DNA of 64,000 nt. Source: WHTI01 sp963826105. GTDB taxonomy: Bacteria > Actinomycetota > CADDZG01 > WHSQ01. The notes under the pieces are model-generated. The model searched no databases. It was not told the origin of the DNA and worked only from the letters and a program-made list of their open reading frames with translations. This document shows positions 53,610-60,381 of this stretch, piece after piece. Within the stretch, counting starts at the first letter, position 1. Each line of letters begins with the position of its first letter. The stretch lies in the NCBI GenBank assembly GCA_963826105.1, contig CAWGWA010000007.1, positions 62,001 to 126,000 of the forward strand, read 5' to 3'. The translations under genes were made by a program, and so were the position numbers.

Positions 53610-54550
53610 GTCTTCCCGACCTCAGGGCGCGTCTCGCCGGGCACTTCGGTCCCCGTCTGGAGAGCGATGTCCTGCTCGCGCCCCTGACCACCTACCGGAT
53701 CGGCGGCCCCGCCGCTCTCTACCTGGAGCCCGCTTCCGACGACGACCTCGTCGCTCTCGCTCGCTGCCTGCGAGAGGCCGGCCGGGGTGTTCCGGTGCTC
53801 ACGTTGGGGCGCGGCTCAAACATCGTGATCTCGGACAAGGGGTGGCGGGGCCTTCTCGTCAGGCTCGAGTCGAAGTCCTTCTCATTCGTCCGTCCCGGCG
53901 AGCGGCCCGACTCGCTCGTAACGGGAGCCGCGACCTCGTTGCCGGTGGTCGCCAACTGGGCCGCTCGAAGGGGGTTGTCGGGGATCGAGTTCATGATCGC
54001 CATCCCGGGCTCGGTCGGAGGAGCGGTGCGTATGAACGCCGGTGCCCACGGCGGTGCTACGGCCGATCATCTCGTGACCGTGAAGGTGCTGGATCTCGGG
54101 GCCGCCGAGATAGGGGAGCGAAAGGCCTCGGAGCTCGAGCTCTCGTACCGTCATTCGAACCTCACCGAGAACGATGTGGTCATCGAGGCGGCCTTCGAGC
54201 TGGTGCCTGAGGATCCAGCGAAGGTCAAAGAGCGGCTCGACGGCTTCCGCAAGCATCGTGCGGAGACGCAACCTCCCGCGGTCCAGAACGCCGGCAGCAC
54301 GTTCAAGAACCCCCCGGGCGATTTCGCCGGGCGGCTCGTCGAAGCGGCCGGGCTCAAGGGCTTCCGGCTCGGGGGTGTCTCCGTGTCCGAGCTTCACGCC
54401 AATTTCTTCGTCTCCGACGCCTCCGCCACCGCACAGGACGTCTACGACCTCGTCCATGAGGTCGCCCGAAGGGTCAAGGACTCCTCCGGGATCGAACTCG
54501 AACCCGAGGTCCGGTTCGCCGGTGACTTCGATGATGGGAGCGTCTCGTGA
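53606..54550 (+). CDS. murB: UDP-N-acetylenolpyruvoylglucosamine reductase MurB
   Basis: 314-residue FAD enzyme. TYRIGGPAALYLEP, LGRGSNIVISDKGWRGLLVRL (FAD-binding), IPGSVGGAVRMNAGAHGG, and AGSTFKNPPGDFAGRLVEAAGLKGFRLGG, a type I MurB. The catalytic Ser of the NAGST motif is present. It makes UDP-MurNAc. Flanked by 4-base overlaps with murC and ftsQ. Confidence 0.96.
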   Translation: MSLPDLRARLAGHFGPRLESDVLLAPLTTYRIGGPAALYLEPASDDDLVALARCLREAGRGVPVLTLGRGSNIVISDKGWRGLLVRLESKSFSFVRPGERPDSLVTGAATSLPVVANWAARRGLSGIEFMIAIPGSVGGAVRMNAGAHGGATADHLVTVKVLDLGAAEIGERKASELELSYRHSNLTENDVVIEAAFELVPEDPAKVKERLDGFRKHRAETQPPAVQNAGSTFKNPPGDFAGRLVEAAGLKGFRLGGVSVSELHANFFVSDASATAQDVYDLVHEVARRVKDSSGIELEPEVRFAGDFDDGSVS

Positions 54551-55341
54551 CGACCAAGACCGCCGGTCGTACTCCTCGTCGCGTGGCGACGGATCCGCGC
54601 ATCAGTCGCCGCCGGCGCGCGGTTAGTCGTTCTCGTCGCAAAAGCATCCTCGTCCGCCTCGCGATCCTCGCTGCCCTTGGCGGGCTCGTTTGGGTCGCGT
54701 TCTTCTCGCCTGTCCTCCTGGTTCGCGACATCGAAGTCGTGGGTTCCGAGCACATGACACCGGATGAGGTCGCCGCGGCTGCGGCGATCGGCTCCGACCA
54801 GAACCTGCTCCTGCTCTCAACCGAGGGCGTTGAGTCACGGGTCGAATCGCTCCCGTGGGTCGCGGACGCCTCGGTCGAACGCATGCTCCCGGGTTCGATA
54901 CGGATCCGGATCGAAGAGCGAGCCCCGGCGATGATCCTGTCGCTCGGCGCCGCCCGGTGGACGATCGATGCAACCGGTCATGTGCTGACCTCGGGGGTGG
55001 CGGTCGGGAGGCTCCCGGTGTTCGCCAATCCTCAGCTCGAAGAGGTCGAGCCGGGCAAGGCGCTGTCGACCCCGGAGATCACAGGGGCCCTGAGCGCGTG
55101 GCGTTCGCTCCCCGAGGTCCTCCGCGATCAGGTGACCACGTTGTTCGCCCCCACGGTCGAGCGGGTGTCGTTCGCCCTCGTCGATGGCACCCTGATCCGT
55201 TACGGCGCCGCCGAAGACCTCGAATCGAAGAACGAGGTCCTGACCACGATCCTGGACCGCCTTGCCGTCGAGGGGACCGTGGTCGAGTACATCGACGTGC
55301 GCGTGCCCACCGCCCCCGCCCTGGGGCCCGCACGGGGCTGA
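54547..55341 (+). CDS. ftsQ: Division protein FtsQ/DivIB
   Basis: 264 residues. A basic cytoplasmic tail (1-35), one membrane segment (about 37-57), a POTRA domain (LVRDIEVVGSEHMTPDEVAAAAAI, LPWVADASVERMLPGSIRIRIEERAP) and the FtsQ domain to the end. It bridges early and late division proteins outside the membrane with FtsL. Last gene of the tightly overlapping murE-ftsQ stretch; a 167-base gap with promoters follows. Confidence 0.92.
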   Translation: MTTKTAGRTPRRVATDPRISRRRRAVSRSRRKSILVRLAILAALGGLVWVAFFSPVLLVRDIEVVGSEHMTPDEVAAAAAIGSDQNLLLLSTEGVESRVESLPWVADASVERMLPGSIRIRIEERAPAMILSLGAARWTIDATGHVLTSGVAVGRLPVFANPQLEEVEPGKALSTPEITGALSAWRSLPEVLRDQVTTLFAPTVERVSFALVDGTLIRYGAAEDLESKNEVLTTILDRLAVEGTVVEYIDVRVPTAPALGPARG

Positions 55342-55354
55342 TGCGCGCCACCGC

Positions 55355-55383
55355 TTGACGAGCGCGCGCGTGAGGTCTATATT
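55355..55383 (+). promoter_or_regulatory. Promoter of ftsZ
   Basis: TTGACG (55355-55360), exactly 17 bases, then TATATT (55378-55383), 126 bases before the ftsZ GTG. Downstream lie a second TTGACA (55403-55408) and two AGGTTGA copies 29 bases apart (55400 and 55429) that may bind a regulator. Confidence 0.78.
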
Positions 55384-55508
55384 CCTCAACCGTCACTACA
55401 GGTTGACATAACTATAAGCCTCTACCTGAGGTTGAGTCAGGAAGAACACGCCTGAGCTCGGCCCTGGGTACCGATATCGAGGCGGAACAGGAAGAGGAGG
55501 GACGAGAC

Positions 55509-56633
55509 GTGGCGACAGGACCACAGAACTACCTCGCCGTTATCAAGGTTGTGGGGATCGGCGGAGGCGGCGTGAATGCCGTCAACCGGATGATCGAGGT
55601 CGGCCTCAAGGGGGTCGAGTTCATCGCGGTGAACACCGACGCCCAAGCACTGTTGATGTCGGATGCCGACGTCAAGCTCGACATCGGCCGTGAGCTCACC
55701 CGTGGGCTGGGGGCCGGAGCGAACCCGGAGATCGGACGACAGGCCGCCGAGGAGCACCGCGAAGAGATCGAGGAGATGCTCAAGGGCTCCGACATGGTGT
55801 TCATCACCGCCGGCAAGGGCGGCGGTACCGGTACCGGTGGTGCCCCTGTTGTTGCTGAGATCGCCAAGTCACTCGGCGCTCTAACGATCGGTGTGGTTAC
55901 CCGTCCGTTCGCGTTCGAGGGGCGCCAGCGTTCCCAGAAGGCGGAGATGGGCATCGCGGCGTTGAAGGAGAGGGTCGATACCCTCATCGTGATCCCGAAC
56001 GATCGACTGCTCGATGTCGGGACCGAGACCACCTCGGTGCTCGAAGCGTTCCGGATGGCCGACGAGGTTCTCCTCCAGGGTGTCCAGGGCATCACCGACC
56101 TCATCACGACCCCCGGGTTGATCAATCTCGACTTCGCCGACGTGAAGACTGTCATGACCGATGCCGGATCGTCCCTCATGGGGATCGGGCAGGCGCGCGG
56201 TGATGGGCGAGCAGAGAACGCGGCCCGCTCGGCGATCTCGTCGCCTCTTCTCGAGGCATCGATCGATGGCGCTCGCGGGGTTCTGCTGAACATCGCCGGT
56301 GGTTCCGACCTCGGTCTCTTCGAAGTCAATGAGGCCGCGAACGTGGTCACCAAGGCAGCTCACCCCGACGCCAACATCATCTTCGGAGCGGTGGTGGACG
56401 ACACCCTCGGCGACGAGGTTCGCGTCACCGTCATCGCGGCCGGCTTCGACCGCTGGGGACAGCGCGATGCCGAGGAGATCGTTCGCCCCGACGAGGAGAT
56501 CTTCTCGATGTCCTCGGGCGAGGACGACTCCTTGTTCGGAGGAGAGATCTCCAAGGAGCAGCGCGAGGCCGAGCGGATCGTGTTCGACGCCGACGAAGAC
56601 CTCGACGTTCCCTCGTTCCTGAGGAACGAGTAG
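55509..56633 (+). CDS. ftsZ: Cell division protein FtsZ
   Basis: 374-residue tubulin homologue that forms the Z ring. GTP-binding KVVGIGGGGVNAVNRMI, tubulin signature GGGTGTG at 104-110, T7 synergy loop LINLDFADVKTVM. The linker is short, and the C-terminal peptide DVPSFLRNE (366-374) binds SepF and other partners. GTG start with GAGGAGGGA upstream. No ftsA is present, consistent with SepF as anchor. Confidence 0.98.
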   Translation: MATGPQNYLAVIKVVGIGGGGVNAVNRMIEVGLKGVEFIAVNTDAQALLMSDADVKLDIGRELTRGLGAGANPEIGRQAAEEHREEIEEMLKGSDMVFITAGKGGGTGTGGAPVVAEIAKSLGALTIGVVTRPFAFEGRQRSQKAEMGIAALKERVDTLIVIPNDRLLDVGTETTSVLEAFRMADEVLLQGVQGITDLITTPGLINLDFADVKTVMTDAGSSLMGIGQARGDGRAENAARSAISSPLLEASIDGARGVLLNIAGGSDLGLFEVNEAANVVTKAAHPDANIIFGAVVDDTLGDEVRVTVIAAGFDRWGQRDAEEIVRPDEEIFSMSSGEDDSLFGGEISKEQREAERIVFDADEDLDVPSFLRNE

Positions 56634-56656
56634 CCACACCCTGAGAGACTGTGTGG
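56612..56656 (+). promoter_or_regulatory. Tandem hairpins at the ftsZ-pgeF junction
   Basis: CTCGTTCC-TGA-GGAACGAG (56612-56630) lies in the last codons of ftsZ, ending right before the TAG; CCACAC-N11-GTGTGG (56634-56656) fills the gap up to one base before the pgeF ATG. They may lower or couple pgeF translation, or mark an RNA 3' end. Confidence 0.6.
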
Positions 56657-56657
56657 G

Positions 56658-57392
56658 ATGAACCTCACCCCCACACTCACCCACCGGACCGTCCGGGGCA
56701 TCGACGTGCTGAGCGACGATGCCGCGGGCGAGCTGGGTGTTCACGTCGCGTTCGTCGGTCGTGAGGGAGGGGTCAGCACCGATCCGTACCGGTCCCTGAA
56801 CCTCGCGCTCAGTAGCGACGACGACCCCGTGAGGGTGACCGAGAACCGAAGGGCGGCCGCGGCCGCGCTCGGCTTCGATCCGGGCTCCCTCGTGCTGGTT
56901 CGGCAGGTGCACGGGGTCCGAGTTCTGGAGGTTCTTGAGGGTGCCGGCGGAGTCATCGGCGAGGCGGACGGCATGGTCGCCCGCGGACCTGAGGTGGTCC
57001 TCGCCATGATGACCGCCGACTGCGCTCCCGTCGTTGTGGCCGGCTCGAAGGGCGTGGCTCTGCTCCATGCCGGTTGGCGGGGCATAGTCGGCGGCGTCGT
57101 GGAGCGGGGCCTCCAGCTGGTAGGCAAACCATGGGCCGCCTGGGTCGGACCCTCGATCCATTCGTGTTGCTACGAGGTCGGCCCCGAGGTGGTCGCTGCG
57201 TGGACCAAACGGGACCTGCCGGTGCCGGGGGACTCCTGCGTCGATCCTGGAGCGTCCGCGGCCCACATCCTCGAACGCGCCGGCGTGCCCACCTACGCGT
57301 CCCCCGACTGCACCCATCACGATCGCGGGTACTTCTCCTACCGGCGTGACGGCGTGACCGGCCGGCAGGGGGCCTTCGCATGGCTGAGCTGA
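56658..57392 (+). CDS. pgeF: Multicopper polyphenol oxidase family protein (PgeF/YfiH)
   Basis: 244 residues. Family motifs with the zinc-site His and Cys residues: LVLVRQVHGVRV, MMTADCAPVVV, LLHAGWRGIVGGVV and SIHSCCYEVG. Homologues act as purine nucleoside phosphorylases or edit misincorporated L-Ser in peptidoglycan precursors. Directly follows ftsZ, as in many Gram-positive clusters, and overlaps the next gene by 13 bases. Confidence 0.92.
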   Translation: MNLTPTLTHRTVRGIDVLSDDAAGELGVHVAFVGREGGVSTDPYRSLNLALSSDDDPVRVTENRRAAAAALGFDPGSLVLVRQVHGVRVLEVLEGAGGVIGEADGMVARGPEVVLAMMTADCAPVVVAGSKGVALLHAGWRGIVGGVVERGLQLVGKPWAAWVGPSIHSCCYEVGPEVVAAWTKRDLPVPGDSCVDPGASAAHILERAGVPTYASPDCTHHDRGYFSYRRDGVTGRQGAFAWLS

Positions 57393-58090
57393 CCTCCAGC
57401 GCATCGCTCGAGCAACGCTTGGCCGCGGTGCGCGCCCAGGTCGCGGCCGCCGCCGAACGAGGTGGGCGATCGTCCGAGGACGTCACTCTTGTCGCGGTGA
57501 CCAAGACTCATCCGATCGACCTCGTTCTCGATGCGGCCGCCGCAGGGGCCCTGGATCTTGGAGAGAACCGCGCACAGGAGTTGCGCGACAAGGCGCTGGT
57601 CGCTGGCGGGGACGAGATCAGGTGGCACTTCATCGGCCAACTCCAGACGAACAAGGTGCGCGTCGTGGTGGGCACCGCGATCTTGCTCCACTCGGTAGAC
57701 ACCTTCGGGCTTGCCGAAGCGATCGGGCGACGCGCCCTTCATCTAGGAAGCTTCCAGGACGTGTTGATCCAGGTCGATCTCGCCGCCGAAGCCGGCAAGG
57801 CGGGGGTCGAGCCGGCCCGGGCGGTTGCCCTGGCGATTGAGGTGGCCGGTATCGAAGGCGTGGTGGTGAAGGGACTGATGACGATCCCCCCAATTCCCGA
57901 TGCTCCGGAAGACTCCCGCCCCTACTTCCGGCAGCTCGCCGAGTTATCTACCGTGTTGCAGGACACCCTGCCGGAGGCTGTCGATCTCTCGATGGGGATG
58001 ACGCGCGATTTCGAAGTCGCCATCGAAGAGGGAGCCACCATCGTGCGGGTGGGCGAGGCGATCTTCGGGCCACGTCCCACCGCCCCCTGA
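57380..58090 (+). CDS. YggS/PLPBP family PLP-homeostasis protein
   Basis: 236-residue fold type III PLP protein. LVAVTKTHPIDLVLDA contains the PLP-binding Lys; DLGENRAQELRDK, WHFIGQLQTNKVR and SMGMTRDFEVAIEEGATIVRVGEAIFG are conserved. It buffers pyridoxal phosphate and has no known enzymatic activity. Called YlmE in Gram-positive ftsZ neighbourhoods. Confidence 0.95.
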   Translation: MAELTSSASLEQRLAAVRAQVAAAAERGGRSSEDVTLVAVTKTHPIDLVLDAAAAGALDLGENRAQELRDKALVAGGDEIRWHFIGQLQTNKVRVVVGTAILLHSVDTFGLAEAIGRRALHLGSFQDVLIQVDLAAEAGKAGVEPARAVALAIEVAGIEGVVVKGLMTIPPIPDAPEDSRPYFRQLAELSTVLQDTLPEAVDLSMGMTRDFEVAIEEGATIVRVGEAIFGPRPTAP

Positions 58091-58165
58091 CGCGGAAGGC
58101 GGGCGGGCAGAGGATGGCAGGCGAATGACGTGGTCCTGGTCACGTATGCGGCTATCCTGAGCAGC

Positions 58166-58711
58166 ATGGCCGGACTTTGGAGAAGGACCCTCGTGTACCT
58201 CGGGCTCATGGAGGACGACGAGTTCGAGGAATACGCATACGACGACTTCTCGAGCGAGCATGAGGACGCGTTCGGGCAGGCCGGGGATCACCGCCACGAG
58301 GCCCGTCATGCAGAGCCGTCGCGCCGGGGGGCGGCCCGCCACGGTGCCCGGAGGGGGCCGGAGGGCGATCTTCGGAGCGATGCGGTCGTTCGACCGATGC
58401 CCACCCCGATGCATCACGGCGCGACCGGAGCGCCACGCTTCCATCTCGTGATGCCCAGCTCGTTCAACGACGCTCAGGAACTCGGCGACAAATTCCGCGA
58501 GGGGTACTCGGTGCTGATGAACCTCCAGGCGATCGATCCCGAGCTCGCCCGGCGCCTGGTCGACTTCGCCAGTGGACTCGCTTACGGCCTCGCCGGATCG
58601 ATGCAGCCGGTCGCCGAGAAGGTCTTCCTGATCACACCCGCCGGGGTCACGGTCTCTGCCGAGGAGCGCCGCCGTTTCCTTGAAGAGCGCGGCTTCTTCA
58701 ACCAGGCATAG
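58166..58711 (+). CDS. sepF: Z-ring anchor SepF
   Basis: 181 residues. N-terminal amphipathic membrane-binding stretch (AGLWRRTLVYLGLM), acidic linker, and a SepF domain (about 95-181: HLVMPSSFNDAQELGDKFREGYSVLMNLQ, RRLVDFASGLAYGLAGSMQPV, FLITPAGVTV). It polymerises and binds the FtsZ C-terminus, replacing FtsA. The ATG at 58166 is preferred over an upstream in-frame GTG because the amphipathic helix begins there. Confidence 0.95.
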   Translation: MAGLWRRTLVYLGLMEDDEFEEYAYDDFSSEHEDAFGQAGDHRHEARHAEPSRRGAARHGARRGPEGDLRSDAVVRPMPTPMHHGATGAPRFHLVMPSSFNDAQELGDKFREGYSVLMNLQAIDPELARRLVDFASGLAYGLAGSMQPVAEKVFLITPAGVTVSAEERRRFLEERGFFNQA

Positions 58712-58720
58712 TCGAGCCCA

Positions 58721-58969
58721 ATGCAACTGATCTGTTATCTCCTATTCCTCTACAACATCATCCTGATCGTGCGCGTGATCTTCTCTTGGGTCGAGGCTTT
58801 CCAGGGTCGCATCCCCGACGGCATCAGACCGATCTACGGGTTCGTGTACACGCTGACCGAGCCGCCTCTCAGGATCCTCCGCCGCTACATCCCTCCCGCC
58901 GGCATGTTCGACACGTCCTTCCTCGTCCTGATCCTGATCATCATCGTCCTGCAGTCAACGTTCTGTTAA
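58721..58969 (+). CDS. yggT: YggT family membrane protein
   Basis: 82 residues with two membrane segments (about 1-22 and 62-80). VRVIFSWVEAFQGRIPDG and IYGFVYTLTEPPLRILRRYIPP are the family signature. Found between sepF and divIVA in Gram-positives and cyanobacteria; thought to help place membrane complexes at division. Followed by a conserved hairpin element. Confidence 0.92.
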   Translation: MQLICYLLFLYNIILIVRVIFSWVEAFQGRIPDGIRPIYGFVYTLTEPPLRILRRYIPPAGMFDTSFLVLILIIIVLQSTFC

Positions 58970-59007
58970 GCGGGCCGGGCGATCCTCTGGCCTTCCCGTC
59001 TTTCCTG

Positions 59008-59036
59008 GCCGGTCGTCGAGACGACCGGCTTCTGAG
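59008..59036 (+). promoter_or_regulatory. Structured hairpin element, copy 2 (before divIVA)
   Basis: Perfect 10-base stem GCCGGTCGTC / GACGACCGGC (59008-59017 and 59020-59029) followed by TTCTGAGCTCAAAGGGTC. Compared with 22373-22401, three stem pairs differ and all three changes keep pairing (A-T to G-C, G-C to C-G, A-T to G-C), while loop and tail are kept. Confidence 0.65.
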
Positions 59037-59105
59037 CTCAAAGGGTCTACCTGACGTGCGAGTGATTACCGGGTTCCCGGTGTCACGGATGGGATACTTC
59101 GACCC

Positions 59106-59684
59106 ATGGAGTTGAGTGCGCGGGCGATCCAAGAGAAGCGCTTCCACGATTCGTGGCGTGGCTACAACCAGGCGGAGGTCGATGAGTTCCTCGACCTCGT
59201 CGCCGAGTCGTTCGACCGGGCGCAACGAGAGCTTCAGTCGTTGGGCGAGAGGATCCGGATGCTCGACCTCGAGATCCAGGAGCGTCGCGAATCCGAAGAG
59301 ATGTTGAAACGAACCCTGATGACCGCGCAGCGTGCCGCCGAGGACGCGATCTCGCGTGCGAAAGCGAAGGCACAGGAGCTGATGGCCGAAGCCGACGCGC
59401 GCGTGAAGAAGGCCGAGGCCGAGGGCCGCGATCGCACCAAGGAGATGGAGGGGCGGATCGATGGTCTGCGCCAGTTCGAACGCGACGCGAAGGCGCGTCT
59501 GAAGTTGTTCTTCCAACAGCAGCTCAAGGCTCTCGATGCCCTCACCGAGGCCCGGCCCCCGCGCCTGACCGGTGGGGGACCGCGTCCTCCTGCGTCTCCG
59601 GCAACGCCCCGCGAGCGCGACGCGTGGATGTCGCGCGGTGAGGGAGCGCCCGACTCAACCGGCGCGACCTTCCGCCCCCGCTAA
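59106..59684 (+). CDS. divIVA: DivIVA/Wag31-type polar scaffold
   Basis: 192 residues. N-terminal lipid-binding domain (LSARAIQEKRFHDSWRGYNQAEVDEFLDLVAES) followed by a long coiled coil (about 45-150) and a proline-rich tail. DivIVA binds curved membrane and directs polar growth in actinobacteria. It lies just before ileS, as in Streptomyces. Confidence 0.94.
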   Translation: MELSARAIQEKRFHDSWRGYNQAEVDEFLDLVAESFDRAQRELQSLGERIRMLDLEIQERRESEEMLKRTLMTAQRAAEDAISRAKAKAQELMAEADARVKKAEAEGRDRTKEMEGRIDGLRQFERDAKARLKLFFQQQLKALDALTEARPPRLTGGGPRPPASPATPRERDAWMSRGEGAPDSTGATFRPR

Positions 59685-59686
59685 CC

Positions 59687-59968
59687 GTGACGCTCATGAT
59701 CGCCTTCGCGATTCTGTTGATCGCCGGGTCCGCGGTGTCGCTCAGCTTCGGCTGGATCGTCGCCAACGAGTCGCTGATCTATGCGTCGATCGCGGCCACG
59801 AGTACCGCGGCTCTACTCCTGGCGGTCGCCTACTACCTGAGCATCCGGGCCGCCCGGGCGCCGGTGGACATCGAAGCCCTGGGCCCCGACGAGCCGGAAC
59901 CCGAGCCGGAACCCGAGCCGGAACCCGAGCCGGAACCCGAAGAGGCCGAGGACGAGCTTCCGACCTGA
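59687..59968 (+). CDS. Membrane protein with Glu-Pro repeat tail
   Basis: 93 residues: two membrane segments (about 3-24 and 33-52), then a tail of alternating Glu and Pro made by a 12-bp repeat, ending EEAEDELPT. GTG 59687 starts 3 bases after the divIVA stop; ATG 59696 is an alternative. The acidic tail is cytoplasmic or outside depending on topology, which I cannot fix. No family recognised. Confidence 0.65.
   Translation: MTLMIAFAILLIAGSAVSLSFGWIVANESLIYASIAATSTAALLLAVAYYLSIRAARAPVDIEALGPDEPEPEPEPEPEPEPEPEEAEDELPT
59891..59938 (+). repeat. 12-bp tandem repeat, four copies, coding Glu-Pro
   Basis: GAGCCGGAACCC occurs four times without change (59891-59938), encoding EPEP units. Length variation by slippage would keep the frame. 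Confidence 0.9.
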
Positions 59969-60024
59969 GCGGATTGCGCATTTTGCCTATTCACCAGTCC
60001 CTACGGGTGCCCGAAAATCAAGCC

Positions 60025-60381
60025 ATGCCTAAGCATGAGTCCGAGGGCGTGAAGGTGCTCCTGGTCGACGACGATCGCTCGATCCGGAGCCTCCTGAGCA
60101 TCGCCCTCTCGGTCGAGGACGGCATCGGTGAGGTCCGTGAGGCCGCCGATGGGACCGACGCGCTCCGGGTCCTCGAGGATTTCCACCCCGATGTGATCCT
60201 GCTCGACTACTGGATGCCGAGGATGGACGGAGCCAAGGTTGCCCCGCTGATCCGGGAGAAGCAGCCCGGGGTGCGGATCGTGGCGTTCTCCGGTGTCCTC
60301 GAAGAGCGTCCGAGTTGGGCCGATGCGTACTACACGAAGGGGAGCCTGCCCGACCTCGGTCAGATCCTGCTCGACGCCTAG
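60025..60381 (+). CDS. Single-domain response regulator (CheY-like)
   Basis: 118 residues, receiver domain only: acidic pocket LLVDDDRS, phosphoacceptor Asp in ILLDYWMPRMDG, conserved Ser in VAFSGV and Lys in YTKGS. No output domain and no kinase gene nearby, so it should act by protein contact. The ATG at 60025 is 56 bases after the previous stop. It converges on ileS with a 4-base overlap of stops. Confidence 0.88.
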   Translation: MPKHESEGVKVLLVDDDRSIRSLLSIALSVEDGIGEVREAADGTDALRVLEDFHPDVILLDYWMPRMDGAKVAPLIREKQPGVRIVAFSGVLEERPSWADAYYTKGSLPDLGQILLDA

